Below, piece after piece: positions 46,491 through 56,062 of a DNA stretch of 64,000 nt. This DNA comes from Streptomyces sp. CB02923 (lineage in GTDB: Bacteria > Actinomycetota > Actinomycetes > Streptomycetales > Streptomycetaceae), in the NCBI RefSeq assembly GCF_001905005.1, contig NZ_LWKZ01000023.1, positions 868,001 to 932,000 of the forward strand. Reading direction: 5' to 3'. A program made the position numbers and the translations under genes. The notes under the pieces were generated by a model. It did not search any database. It had not been told where the DNA came from and saw nothing but the letters and a program-made list of their open reading frames with translations. The first letter of the stretch is position 1; every line of letters begins with the position of its first letter.

Positions 46491-47516
46491 ATGACCGACA
46501 CGACAGCGGAACGCATCGAGGCGTTCATCGAACAGCTACGGATTCCTTTTGGCACGGAGGTGGACCTGGAGCAGGACTTCGACCCCGGTTTCCGGGCGGG
46601 CATCGCGGAGAAGACGAACGGGGTCGAGCTGTTGCGTGTGGGGATCGAGCTGCTGGCCGAGTACCAGCGGCGGCTGGCCGCCGAGCGGACCTGGGGCGTA
46701 CTGGTGTGTCTGCAGGCGCTGGACGCCGGCGGCAAGGACGGGACGATCCGCCATGTGATGAGCGGGCTGAGCCCGCAGGGCGTACGGGTGGCCAACTTCA
46801 AAGTGCCCTCCGCCGAAGAGCTCGACCACGACTACCTGTGGCGTTACGCGCGTCAGCTGCCCCGGCGCGGCGAGATCGCCATCTTCAACCGGTCGCATTA
46901 CGAGGAGGTCCTGGTGGTGCGGGTGCACCCGGAGAACCTCGACCGGCAGAGGCTGCCCGGCACAACGCAGGACAGCGACGTGTGGGCGCGCCGCTACCGG
47001 GAGATCAACGCCTGGGAGCGGTACCTCGCCGAGAACGGTGTCAAGGTCGTCAAACTGATGCTGAACCTGTCGAAAGAGGAGCAACGGGTCAGGTTCCTCA
47101 AGCGGATCGACGTGCCGGAGCACAACTGGAAGTTCTCGGCGGCCGACGTACGCGAACGCGCGCACTGGGACGCCTACCAGCGGGCCTTCTCCCAGATGCT
47201 CTCCGCCACCAACACCTCGTGGGCGCCTTGGTACGTCGTACCCGCGGACCGCAAGTGGCTGGCGCGGCTCTGCGCGGCCGCCGTGCTCGCGCACACGCTG
47301 ATCGACATCGGCCCGCAGTACCCGCGGATGAGCAAACCGGCCCGCCAGGAGCTCGCCAAGGCCAAGAAGGATCTGGAGAAGGAAGCGCCCAAGGGCGCCC
47401 GGGCAGATCCGTATGCGGCGTCGGCCGCCGGCAAGAACCGCGAGCGGCACGGGAAGGACAGCGGGAAGAACGGCAGGAAGGCCAGCAGGAAGGGCGGGCG
47501 GAAGGAACAGGGATAG
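46491..47516 (+). CDS. ppk2-like: Polyphosphate kinase 2 family protein
   Basis: 341 residues. The P-loop is LDAGGKDGTIRHV (near residue 80), the lid/Walker B region is NRSHYEEVLVVRVHPE, and KWLARLCAAAVLA ends the fold. PPK2 enzymes transfer phosphate between polyphosphate and nucleotides. A C-terminal tail of about 35 residues is very rich in Lys, Arg and Gly (KNGRKASRKGGRKEQG), suited to binding polyphosphate. The cation ATPase follows 38 bp later, probably in the same operon. Confidence 0.92.
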   Translation: MTDTTAERIEAFIEQLRIPFGTEVDLEQDFDPGFRAGIAEKTNGVELLRVGIELLAEYQRRLAAERTWGVLVCLQALDAGGKDGTIRHVMSGLSPQGVRVANFKVPSAEELDHDYLWRYARQLPRRGEIAIFNRSHYEEVLVVRVHPENLDRQRLPGTTQDSDVWARRYREINAWERYLAENGVKVVKLMLNLSKEEQRVRFLKRIDVPEHNWKFSAADVRERAHWDAYQRAFSQMLSATNTSWAPWYVVPADRKWLARLCAAAVLAHTLIDIGPQYPRMSKPARQELAKAKKDLEKEAPKGARADPYAASAAGKNRERHGKDSGKNGRKASRKGGRKEQG

Positions 47517-47554
47517 GGCGCAGCCCGGGGATGACCGGAGCGGAGGCAGTCACG

Positions 47555-50275
47555 ATGGCTGTGGAAACAGGTGCCCGGAACCATCGAGCAGTCGAGCCCG
47601 AGCGGTGGTACGCGCGTTCGCCGGAGGAGGTCGCGGCGGCCATGGGGGTGGACCCGGCGGTGGGAGTCCCCGCGGCGCGCGCCGCCGAACTGCTGGGCCG
47701 GAACGGCCCGAACGCGTTACCAGCGGAGGAGCCCGAGCCGGGCTGGCGGCGGTTCCTGGCCCAGTACCGCAGCTATATGCAGATCATCCTGGTCGTTGCC
47801 GCCGTGGTGTCCCTGCTGATCACGGAGTGGGGGACCGCGGGGATACTGCTGGCCCTGACGGTGCTCAACGCGGTGATCGGCATGCGGCAGGCCGGCAAGG
47901 CCGAGAGCGCCATGAACGCGCTCAAGTCGATGATGAAGGCGACCGCCCGGGTGCGCCGGGACGGGAAGGAAGCCGAGATCCCGGCCGAACAGGTGGTCGT
48001 CGGCGACATCGTGCTCCTCTCGGCCGGAAACGAGGTCCCGGCGGACGGCCGCATCATCACGGCCAGCGCTCTGCAGATCGACGAGGCGACACTGACCGGC
48101 GAGAGCGCACCCGTCGCCAAGGAAGCGCGGACGTTGTCCGGCGAACGGCCGGGACCAGCCGATCAGTCGAACATGGCGTTCATGAACACCCCTGTCACGC
48201 ACGGCAGCGGCATCGTCATCATCACGGCCACCGGGGCCGACACCGAACTCGGCACCATTTCCGGCATGCTCTCCGCCACGCCCCAAGAGGTCTCGCCGCT
48301 GACCAAGGAGCTGGACCGGCTCACCCTGTGGATCGCGGCGGCGGCCGGTCTGACGATGATCGCGATGTTCGCCCTGGGGCGCAGCCGCGGCGAAGCCTGG
48401 GACGTGCTCTTCGTGAGCGCCGTCGCCCTGGCCATCGCGGCCATCCCGGAGGCACTGCCCACGGTGGCGCAGACCATCCTCTCGATCGGGGCCGTCAACC
48501 TCGCCAGGGGGCACGCGATCGTGAAGGGCCTGCCGTCGGTGGAAACCCTGGGCTTCACCTCGGCCCTCAACTCCGACAAGACCGGCACCTTGACGATGAA
48601 TCAGGTGACGGCCGTAGAGGTGCTGACGCCGACGGACCGCTACACCGTCTCCGGCAGCGGTTACGGCCTGGAAGGCAAGGTGCATCACGCCGCGGGCAGT
48701 TCGGCCTCCATCGAGCAGGCGGTGCTGCCGTATCTGGTCGCCTCCGACGCCGCACTCGTCGACGGCAAGGTGGTCGGAGATCCTACGGAGGGCGCACTGG
48801 TCGTCCTCTGCCACAAGGCGGGCCTGGACATCGACGCCACCCGCGAGCGCCTGCCCCGGCTGGCCACTCTGCCGTTCGATCCGACCTACAAGCTGATGGC
48901 CACGTTCAACGCGGCGAGCGATGCCGCCGGGCGGCCGGTCGTACGGTGCTTCGTGAAGGGTGCGGCACCGGCGGTGACGGCCCGTGCGGCAACGGCGCTC
49001 TCCGACCGCATGAGCTTCCCGTGGGACGCCGACCTGCGCCGGCGGGCACAGGCGCACGAGGACCGGATGGCACGGCAGGGCAAGCGGGTGATGGCCGCCG
49101 CGGTCCGCGACCTGGACCCGGAACGGTTCGACCCGGCCGGCGACCTCCTCGGGTACGTCACCGAACTGCAGATGACGAGCCTGGTGGGGATGGTCGATCC
49201 GCCACGGGCCCAGTCCCGGGCCGCGGTCGCCGCCGCGCAGGCAGCCCGGATCCGCGTCCGCATGGTCACCGGGGACGAGGTCACCACCGGCGCCGCCATC
49301 GCCGAACAGCTCGGCATCGAGGGCGACGCCGTCCTCGGGGCGGACTTCGCCGCCCTGTCCGAGCCCGAACGGCTGGCCGCCATCGAGCACATCGGGGTAC
49401 TCGGCCGGGTCGCTCCCGAACACAAGGTGCTGCTCGCGGACACCTTGAAGAAGAAGGGCGACGTGGTGGCCATGACGGGGGACGGCGTCAACGACGCCCC
49501 GGCGATCAAAGCGGCCGACGTCGGCATCGCCATGGGCTCCGGCACGGAAGTCGCCAAGAACGCCAGCCAGATGATCCTCTCCGACGACAACTTCGCCAGC
49601 ATCGTCTCCGCGGTCGAGCAGGGCCGGAAGATCTACGACAACCTCACCAAGTACATCCGCTTCGTCCTGGTCCTGCTGGTGGTCTTCGTCCTGACGTTCC
49701 TCGGCGCCGCGCTGTTCAACATCGCCGCCGGTGAACCGTTCACCGCCGCGCAGGTCCTGTGGATCCACTTCTTCGTCAACGCCGCTTTCGGATTCGCCCT
49801 CGGCTTCGACCGGGAGAGCCCGGGTCTCATGGCCCGCAAGCCGCGGCCCCGCGGCGAGCCGGTGCTCACCACGGGAGTGATGATCACCGTCGGATCGGCG
49901 GGACTCGCCATCAGCGTCGGCCTGCTCTGCATGATCCAGCTCGGTCAGTCGCTCTTCGACAGCCTTCCCATCGGCAATTCCATCGCGTTCACGGCCTTCG
50001 CCCTGTGCCTGATCGTGGCCGCACTCGAATGCCGCAACGAGACCGGTACCGCGCTGACGACCGCCAGCTTCGACAGCAAGCAGATGAACCGGGCGATGCT
50101 CATCGAGGTCGTCCTCGCCGTCGCGGTCACACAGATGGACCTCTTCCACCGTCTGCTGGGCACCACCGAACTCGACCTGAGGCATTTCGCATGGGCCCTC
50201 GTACCCGCCGCCGCACTGCTGCTCCTGTGGGAACTCGGCAAGCTCATCGCCCGCGGCCGCGTACATGCCCGGTGA
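47555..50275 (+). CDS. Cation-transporting P-type ATPase (P2-like)
   Basis: 906 residues. N-terminal cation ATPase domain (about 10-80), actuator TGES (DEATLTGESAPVAKEA), phosphorylation site DKTGTLT with Asp341, nucleotide domain, and hinge MTGDGVNDAPAIK; about ten membrane segments with PEALP in M4, where Ca2+ pumps have PEGLP. Ion specificity is not certain; Ca2+, Na+ or Mn2+ are possible. A TTA codon at 47717-47719 may make it bldA-dependent. ATG at 47555 is preferred because GGAGG precedes it. A strong hairpin follows. Confidence 0.9.
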   Translation: MAVETGARNHRAVEPERWYARSPEEVAAAMGVDPAVGVPAARAAELLGRNGPNALPAEEPEPGWRRFLAQYRSYMQIILVVAAVVSLLITEWGTAGILLALTVLNAVIGMRQAGKAESAMNALKSMMKATARVRRDGKEAEIPAEQVVVGDIVLLSAGNEVPADGRIITASALQIDEATLTGESAPVAKEARTLSGERPGPADQSNMAFMNTPVTHGSGIVIITATGADTELGTISGMLSATPQEVSPLTKELDRLTLWIAAAAGLTMIAMFALGRSRGEAWDVLFVSAVALAIAAIPEALPTVAQTILSIGAVNLARGHAIVKGLPSVETLGFTSALNSDKTGTLTMNQVTAVEVLTPTDRYTVSGSGYGLEGKVHHAAGSSASIEQAVLPYLVASDAALVDGKVVGDPTEGALVVLCHKAGLDIDATRERLPRLATLPFDPTYKLMATFNAASDAAGRPVVRCFVKGAAPAVTARAATALSDRMSFPWDADLRRRAQAHEDRMARQGKRVMAAAVRDLDPERFDPAGDLLGYVTELQMTSLVGMVDPPRAQSRAAVAAAQAARIRVRMVTGDEVTTGAAIAEQLGIEGDAVLGADFAALSEPERLAAIEHIGVLGRVAPEHKVLLADTLKKKGDVVAMTGDGVNDAPAIKAADVGIAMGSGTEVAKNASQMILSDDNFASIVSAVEQGRKIYDNLTKYIRFVLVLLVVFVLTFLGAALFNIAAGEPFTAAQVLWIHFFVNAAFGFALGFDRESPGLMARKPRPRGEPVLTTGVMITVGSAGLAISVGLLCMIQLGQSLFDSLPIGNSIAFTAFALCLIVAALECRNETGTALTTASFDSKQMNRAMLIEVVLAVAVTQMDLFHRLLGTTELDLRHFAWALVPAAALLLLWELGKLIARGRVHAR

Positions 50276-50290
50276 CGGGGCGAATGCCGG

Positions 50291-50339
50291 ATGCCGGGTG
50301 CCGTGCGCCATGAGGGCCTCATGCCCCCGCACCCGGCAT
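50291..50339. terminator. Intrinsic hairpin after the ATPase gene
   Basis: An 11-bp perfect outer stem (50291-50301 with 50329-50339) encloses a second perfect 6-bp stem (CATGAG/CTCATG at 50309-50323). It lies 15 bp past the stop and between convergent genes, so it may act both ways. Confidence 0.85.
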
Positions 50340-50443
50340 ACGGCAGTGCGACCAGTTCATCGAGGTGACGCAGACGTATTGCCGCGCCCATCGCGTCAAG
50401 CGGCGCTGGCGAGGTAATCCGGCCCTCAACGACGTGCCCCGGA

Positions 50444-50962
50444 TCAGTGCTTCAGCGTGAACTTGAGGGCGACGATCAGCAGACCGATCACGAGGTTGAC
50501 CGCGTCGGTGAGGACCACTTCGCGCCAGTGGGCGCCTGCGCGCCGAGCGGCGGCGGTGGCCCAGCCCACCTGGCTGATCAGAGCGACGGCGAGGGCGAGC
50601 CAGGCCGCGCCCTGGACATCGAGGTTCAGCAGGGGGCTGACGAGCACGGCGACCGCGGAAGGCACGGCGGCCTCCACGATGGGCCACTCCTCACGGCACA
50701 CGTGCAGCACGGTTCCTTTGTCCAGGGAGCGCTGCGCCATGCGTGCGCCGAAGAGCTGGGCATGGACGTGCGCGAGCCAGAAGGCGACCCCGGTGGCGAG
50801 CAGCAGCAGCGCCAGCTCCACCCTCGGAAAGTTTCCGAGCGTACTGGCTCCGACCACGACGGAGGCGGCGAGCAGCGAACCGTAGACCCCACCGGTGTAG
50901 TCGGCATGAGCGCGGCGCTCACCTTTCCGTGCCCGAGCCTGCGCCCTGAACTTCTCCAGCAT
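50444..50962 (-). CDS. Four-helix membrane protein
   Basis: 172 residues. Hydrophobic segments: YGSLLAASVVVGAST, ALLLLATGVAFWLAHV, VPSAVAVLVSPLL with WLALAVALISQVGW, and VNLVIGLLIVALKF. The N-terminus is basic (FRAQARARKGERR). I do not recognise a family. The start at 50962 follows a GGGAGCGAAGG stretch; the frame extends further upstream. Its neighbours suggest a stress-group protein. Confidence 0.72.
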   Translation of the reverse strand: MLEKFRAQARARKGERRAHADYTGGVYGSLLAASVVVGASTLGNFPRVELALLLLATGVAFWLAHVHAQLFGARMAQRSLDKGTVLHVCREEWPIVEAAVPSAVAVLVSPLLNLDVQGAAWLALAVALISQVGWATAAARRAGAHWREVVLTDAVNLVIGLLIVALKFTLKH

Positions 50963-51668
50963 CCTTCGCTCCCGAGGTCGTCCGTGACTTGTCCGGAAGA
51001 GCTGGTCAGGAGGGGTGTAGCGGAGGTACGACATCTCCGGCCCCCGCGCTGAGCGGGCCGGAGGGAAGGCGCCTGACGGGTGGAGGAACAGAAGTCGGGC
51101 GCCTTCTGGTGGGACGTTAGAAGAAGCCCAGCTTCTTCGGCGAGTACGATACCAGCAGGTTCTTCGTCTGCTGGTGGTACAAGGCTCATTGTGGTGCTGA
51201 CCTGCTGTGATGCTGGCTGCCGCCGCAGTTGGGGGAGTACTGGTCCGTGTATGGTCCGGATCTTGGCCTCAGCCGACGGGAGCTCGTGACAGACGGCTCA
51301 ATAGTCTTGGCGTGTGTGTAGCGCCCGGGTCGCTGGACGTTGCCGACGCTGTTTGAGTGGCGAAAATGGAGAAGGGCCTTGAGATATCGGGCGTTTCCCA
51401 GACGGACGTCGTACGGATCGGAGATCAGGCTTCGGTGTCCGGCCGCCTGCCTATGCAGCCTGGGTGGTGGCCCTGCCGGCGGAAGGGGGCTTCGTCGGGA
51501 TGCAGGCGGACTCGGATGTGCCGCCAGGCGGCGTCGAAGGAGAGGCTGCCGCGGCTGGCTCGCGCCAGGCGCCAGGCGTACCAGCTGGTACGGGGCGACA
51601 GTAGCCAACGCAGCGCGCTCGAACTCATCGAACGTCCCAGCGGGTTGTTTCACGGCTCGGGCGGTGGT
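50963..51668. other. 706-bp region without a clear gene
   Basis: Fragments such as FDEFERAALATVAPYQLVRLA (minus, near 51580-51640) look protein-like but have no continuous support. Possible remnant DNA. It separates the membrane-protein gene from the end of the P-loop operon. Confidence 0.45.
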
Positions 51669-52430
51669 TCACGCTTCGCCATCCGGTGCGGGCGGGGTGC
51701 GGCCGTCGAGTAGAGCGGCGGCCTTCGCCGCGTGTTCGGGGCGGTTGGTGTGGTGCATGCCGCCTGCCAGGAGCGCGTAGAGCATCTGCTTCTGAGACAG
51801 ATCGGGAAAACTGTCCAGGAAATCCCTGATCAGTTCGAGTGCCTCGAACTCGGCGGTCCGTTCGTGTGCGGGACGGTACTGGGCGAAGGACTGCGCGATG
51901 GTACGCACGGCGTCCTCACACGGTGGCTGTGCCCAGTCGGCGTGGTCCTGCTCGATCCACCGTGCCAGGACGGCCGCTGGGTTGGTGAGTTCCCTGGCCA
52001 GCGCCTCAATCTTCTGTCGGCGCAGGACATCGGCAACCGTTTGTTTGCGCTGTGCGGCGAGCAGTGCCGCCACGGCGGACCGGTCGTCGGGCAGGAGATC
52101 CAGCGTGAGCGCGGCTTCGAAGACAACGGGTGGACTGCTGGGCAGGGAGCGTTGATAGCCCAGATGCGCACCGAGTGCATCATGCGCGGAAGCGGGGTCG
52201 GCAGGGTCGCAGGTACGGGCGAACTCGGTGGCCGCCTTGCGCAGCACCTGGCGTACCTTCGAGGCGGTCTCCTCGACAGGGTGCGGATATGGAGGCTCGC
52301 TCACCTCCATGACGGAGATCCGCGCGGCGAAGGCGATGCCGTCATGGAGGCTGGGCAGGCGTATGTCGAAGCGGCAGGCGTGCCGCAGTGCTCTACGGGT
52401 ACGACGGCGCGCCCAACGACTGGTGGCCAC
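51669..52430 (-). CDS. Helical partner protein of the P-loop operon
   Basis: 253 residues, GTG start 3 bp after the P-loop gene stop. An early segment (HDGIAFAARISVMEV, then ETASKVRQVLRKAATEFA) has an order reminiscent of SPFH/band-7 proteins, but this is weak. The C-terminal half is helical and ends with RDFLDSFPDLSQKQMLYALLAGGMHH. No signal or membrane segment. It is the last gene of a four-gene coupled operon and so probably works with the P-loop protein. Confidence 0.7.
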   Translation of the reverse strand: MATSRWARRRTRRALRHACRFDIRLPSLHDGIAFAARISVMEVSEPPYPHPVEETASKVRQVLRKAATEFARTCDPADPASAHDALGAHLGYQRSLPSSPPVVFEAALTLDLLPDDRSAVAALLAAQRKQTVADVLRRQKIEALARELTNPAAVLARWIEQDHADWAQPPCEDAVRTIAQSFAQYRPAHERTAEFEALELIRDFLDSFPDLSQKQMLYALLAGGMHHTNRPEHAAKAAALLDGRTPPAPDGEA

Positions 52431-52433
52431 GGA

Positions 52434-54521
52434 TCAAAGCCCCCACGGTGAGCCGGCTGCGGGCAACACGTCCGTTGGGGGGGGCTGAAGCTCCTTGCGC
52501 AAGTCGATGACGGCCGCGTCGTAGCGGACGTCCGGCTCGCCGAACACGAGGGCGGAGATCGGCGTGGACATCAGGTGCCGCCCGACGACTTGGCGCAGGA
52601 TGTCCGTGACCAGGTCGGCGGATACCAAGTCGTCATTCACCCGGGCGTGGGCCCAGGCAATGAGCAGATCCCCAGCCTCAGGATTGACCCGCTCGTCCGA
52701 CAGCACTGCGCTCCAGCCCTGGATCAGAGCTTCCTTGACCTCTGTCTGTTTTTCGGCGGCCGCCAGCATCACCCGGAGCGCGAAGGGGCCGGCGCTCGGG
52801 TCGAGGAGGGAGAGGAAGGCGCGGTGGCCGGCCAGATGGCGGGGCTCGACGGCCCACTTGCTGATCGTGTCCCACACCAGGGGGAGCTGGTGGTCCTGGC
52901 CGGCCATTGCACGCAGGGCCTCTTCGGCTGCGGTGACAGCGGTGTCCCGATCGGTGCGCCCCAGGATGTGGCGCAGGCGTACGAGTGCCTGATGGGGGTA
53001 GCGGTCGGCGAACGTGGTCTGGCAGACGAGAGCAACGGTCTTGGCCACGGACGTGGCGGGGGCCTGAGCCCACTTCAGGAGCCGGGCCCGCACGGTGGGG
53101 CCGAGGGCGTCCGCCTCTGCGGCGGTGGCCAGGACACGTGCGATCAGTTTCAGGTGCTCGGCGGCGTCGCCGTGGTCGATCCAGTCGCGGATCTTGTCGA
53201 TGACCCGGATGTCGTTCTGTGCCTTGGCCAATTCGACCAACAGATCACTGATCGGTCCGAGGCGCTTGGCGCCTGGTTGCTGCGGTGATGTCAGGTCGCT
53301 GAGCCATGCCAGAAGAGGTTGGTGGATGTCGGGGCGCTGCTGCCACAGGTGCAGCAGCACAGCTCGCGCGTACCCTGGCTTGTCTTCGAGGGTGGCGCGG
53401 CGCTCCTTGACGCGCGCGTTGACGCTCTCGAACCGGGCCGTCAGGTCCGGCCCGGTCAGGATGGTGCGTACCTTCTGCTCCGCGCCTTCGCCCAACAACT
53501 TGCGGGCCGCGCTTTGAACAGTGAGGGCGTCCTCGCCGCTGAGGAAAACGGACGCGATCAGCAGAGCCCGGTCGTCAGCCTTGTCCTGGGTCTTGTCGAA
53601 TACATTCTTGATCTCGTCGTGCCATTCCTGGAACTCGGATACAGCGTCCTTCAGGCCCTGTGGCGAGTACTCCGCGGCGGCCAGCTTGGCCGCCAGCCGA
53701 ACAGCTTCGCCCGGACTGCTGCTCCGGGACAGCAGGTGGGAAGCCGTACCGGTCGGCTCCGCGCCGCTGGTGCGGAGCCAAGCGAGCCGGTCGCGCTTGT
53801 AGTGGACGTGTTCCAGGTGCGCGATGGCTACCCGGTGGGCGTCCGGCCGGACCGTTGCCCGCGCGACCACGAGCGCCAAAGTGCCCGAGGTGCCCTCCGG
53901 CCAGCCTCGTTCATCGGAGACGACGAGCATGAACGACCTCTTGCGGCGCAGCGTCTCTGCGTACGCCACCAAAGCCGTTGCCACCTTGACCGGGTCCTTC
54001 CACGAGCCGATCTCTGCCGCGACGTCCAGCAGGTAGCCGGTGCCGGGGTCCTCGGGGAGCACGGAGGTGTCCGGGGCCTCGGGGTTGTCCCAGTCGGGCC
54101 GGACCTCCTGCAGCGCGGGCATCTGACCTTCGGCCCCCTGCTGGGCCCGCGCCGCCTCCCACAGTGCTCTGACTCCCGCGGTGCGCTTGCCGTAACCAGG
54201 TGGGCCGGCGACCACCGCGAGCGCCGGTCCCTCGCCGGTGAGCAGCGCTGCGGCGGCTGTCACGGCGGTGACGGGCTCGCCTCGGGACCCGATGCTCACC
54301 CACGCCGTGCGCACCACATGACGGTCGGCGTCGGAGATGGGCGTGACAGGCAGCAATTGCTTCCCGGTCATCGTCACCGATCCCGCCGTGACGATGATCG
54401 TGGAGCGCTCGTTGCCCTCCACATTCACCTTCATGGTCCCGGCTGCGGCCGCGGATGGTGTTCCTGGTGGAACGGGAGGTACGGGCGGAACGCCGTCAGG
54501 GACTGTGTCCTCACTACTCAC
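52434..54521 (-). CDS. P-loop signalling-type NTPase with an N-terminal homotypic motif
   Basis: 695 residues. After a Pro-rich start, residues 32-53 hold a beta motif (N, V, N, S then I-I-V-T-A-G) repeated in the upstream protein. Walker A is GPPGYGKRT (residues 106-114), atypical because Arg stands where Ser/Thr is usual, with Thr next. Walker B is likely SFMLVVSDERG. The remainder is a long helical array (APATSVAKTVALV, LVRLRHILG) consistent with a STAND-like sensor region. GTG overlaps the preceding stop. No membrane segment. Probable role: a threshold switch in defence or regulated death; inferred. Confidence 0.78.
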   Translation of the reverse strand: MSSEDTVPDGVPPVPPVPPGTPSAAAAGTMKVNVEGNERSTIIVTAGSVTMTGKQLLPVTPISDADRHVVRTAWVSIGSRGEPVTAVTAAAALLTGEGPALAVVAGPPGYGKRTAGVRALWEAARAQQGAEGQMPALQEVRPDWDNPEAPDTSVLPEDPGTGYLLDVAAEIGSWKDPVKVATALVAYAETLRRKRSFMLVVSDERGWPEGTSGTLALVVARATVRPDAHRVAIAHLEHVHYKRDRLAWLRTSGAEPTGTASHLLSRSSSPGEAVRLAAKLAAAEYSPQGLKDAVSEFQEWHDEIKNVFDKTQDKADDRALLIASVFLSGEDALTVQSAARKLLGEGAEQKVRTILTGPDLTARFESVNARVKERRATLEDKPGYARAVLLHLWQQRPDIHQPLLAWLSDLTSPQQPGAKRLGPISDLLVELAKAQNDIRVIDKIRDWIDHGDAAEHLKLIARVLATAAEADALGPTVRARLLKWAQAPATSVAKTVALVCQTTFADRYPHQALVRLRHILGRTDRDTAVTAAEEALRAMAGQDHQLPLVWDTISKWAVEPRHLAGHRAFLSLLDPSAGPFALRVMLAAAEKQTEVKEALIQGWSAVLSDERVNPEAGDLLIAWAHARVNDDLVSADLVTDILRQVVGRHLMSTPISALVFGEPDVRYDAAVIDLRKELQPPPTDVLPAAGSPWGL

Positions 54522-54877
54522 TTGTCATCACCAGTAGTCCGGTAGGTGATGCTGTTGGCGCTCAGCGGACCGCCGGAGATGACGACTTGGCTGTTGGTGT
54601 TGTGCTGCACATTGGCCTGGACCCGGTGACCCTCCTCAGTCGAATCCGCCCCGTCCACCAGAGCCCGGAGCTCGGCCGCCGCCTCGCGATGATGCTGCAA
54701 GAACGCCGCGAGCTGGATGAACAGTTGCTGCCGCAGCGCCTCGGACACGGCGTCGCGCTCGCCCTCCGGACATTCCGTCAGCCGGACATGCGCAGCGTCG
54801 ACGAGGCCCAGTTCCTGCTGAGCCCTCTCCTCGCCACCCCGCCCGAAGAACCGCGCCACCCCCGCGCGGAACGACAC
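54518..54877 (-). CDS. 119-residue protein with a C-terminal homotypic motif
   Basis: N-terminal helices (RAGVARFFGRGGEERAQQ, ALRQQLFIQLAAFLQHHREA) are followed by a beta-prone tail. Residues 88-109 align without gaps to residues 32-53 of the P-loop protein: five identities (N, V, N, S, G) and hydrophobic matches V-V-I against I-I-V. In amyloid-signalling NLR systems the effector carries such a motif at its C-terminus and the sensor at its N-terminus, as here. GTG starts directly after the stop of the small peptide; its own stop overlaps the next start. Confidence 0.75.
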   Translation of the reverse strand: MSFRAGVARFFGRGGEERAQQELGLVDAAHVRLTECPEGERDAVSEALRQQLFIQLAAFLQHHREAAAELRALVDGADSTEEGHRVQANVQHNTNSQVVISGGPLSANSITYRTTGDDK

Positions 54878-54988
54878 TCAGCCGCTCTTGGCCATCTCTG
54901 CGACAAGCACGGCCGCCCCACCCATGGCGACCTGCATGACGTCCAGCGCATCCCCCATGATCAGCCCCCCCAGAAGTGATTGAGACAT
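54878..54988 (-). CDS. Short hydrophobic peptide, first gene of the P-loop operon
   Basis: 36 residues from ATG at 54988, or 26 from ATG at 54958, which has a G-rich site upstream. The core LDVMQVAMGGAAVLVAEMA is hydrophobic and could insert in a membrane. The stop abuts the next start with no gap. It may be a leader peptide or a small effector; the reading is tentative. The A/T-rich stretch 55005-55060 upstream probably holds the promoter. Confidence 0.45.
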   Translation of the reverse strand: MSQSLLGGLIMGDALDVMQVAMGGAAVLVAEMAKSG

Positions 54989-55267
54989 CGGCATATTCGA
55001 CAGCTCAGAGTGCGGGGCTATATCGATCGCAGCAATTGAAAACGCTTGCGCCACACACAAGCGGCCATTCCGGTACGCGCTCATTTCGGCATGACGCGAC
55101 GAAGGTGAATGCCAGCGGAAACGGCATGGATCAAGGGATGCCCAGGGAGAGTCACTGGTCGGATGAATCCAGTCAGCTGAAACCGGCCGTGAGCGGGTAA
55201 CAAGTGCCACCGGAAGGAGGCGGAAAACTGCTGGCAGCAGCAGCGGAGGGCAGTGCTGCAGGGCACA

Positions 55268-55613
55268 TCAACAGCGGGCGGCGCACGGCTCTTCGGCCCC
55301 ATCGACCGGAGCGCTGGCGACGAGTCGTGTTGCTTCCGCAAGGACCCGGGCCCGGGATGATTGTGAAAGGATATCGCCTGCCCGAAGGGCCCTTCGTACG
55401 CCGTCTGGCCGTGCCTGTGGCCTGACGGCGGTCCGGATGTCCCACGGCCTCGTCCATGCCGCCGGCGCGGTGCCGGCCTCCAGCCGGTCATGGCGCATCG
55501 CCTGTCCGTGGCTGACGAGGACGGAGAGTTCGGCGGCCCGCTCCTGGAAGCGCCCTGGAACGAGCGCGCCCAGCAGCGGGGCGAGGACGGCGGTGACTAG
55601 CGTGGTCAACACG
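55268..55613 (-). CDS. Hypothetical protein
   Basis: About 114 residues from GTG at 55613 (AGAGG 7 bp upstream). The first half (LTTLVTAVLAPLLGALVPGRFQERAAELSVL, with HGQAMRHDRLEAG) has normal high-GC codon use, but the second half is less biased and Arg-rich, so it may be decayed or not a gene. It lies downstream of the lasso operon without a recognised link. Confidence 0.35.
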
Positions 55614-55701
55614 GAAGAACCTCTGGCTGCATGACTTTTACAACGGGCGGCGAAGCGCTCGTCGGGTGTCCTCGCCGTGAGCGGCCGCAGTGGGAGCCTG
55701 C

Positions 55702-55920
55702 TCACTGGCCAGGGGCGCGGATGCGCCTTGCGAACTCGCGGCGAGCCTTGGGCCGGTCCGGGACCACGGTGGCGCCCGGGGCGCAGTCGAGGGACTGGCA
55801 GATGTCGAGGAGTCGGCGGTGAACTGCGGGCACGGTGGAGGGGGCGGGGCGCAGCCCCGGCCACGTCGTATGTTCCGCAGCCACAAGGTTCCGGCTTGGC
55901 GGCGCGGCGCCGTCCAGCAT
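55702..55920 (-). CDS. Possible small or remnant gene
   Basis: 72 codons from ATG at 55920. The segment AVHRRLLDICQSLDCAPGATVV through RREFARRIRAPGQ has strong high-GC third-codon bias. No family recognised. It could be a fragment of a longer lost gene. Confidence 0.3.
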   Translation of the reverse strand: MLDGAAPPSRNLVAAEHTTWPGLRPAPSTVPAVHRRLLDICQSLDCAPGATVVPDRPKARREFARRIRAPGQ

Positions 55921-56062
55921 TCGCCTTGCCCGTTGGTGGGGAGCCGGACGACGGGGAAGAGGGCAGAACGCCGAGGTATGGGCAGGCCGGGCCGGTCGTC
56001 ACTGGAGTCTGGCCGCCATCGGCCCGAGCCCGCTGTACCTCGTTCGTCCTTCCCGGGAAAGG

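Noticed and set aside
45803..47554. Upstream extension of the ATPase frame by about 580 codons
   Set aside because: It overlaps SixA- and PPK2-like genes and reads as low-complexity Arg/Gly sequence; the ATPase starts at 47555.
47717..50332. 871-codon minus-strand frame across the ATPase
   Set aside because: Shadow frame; no family-like sequence.
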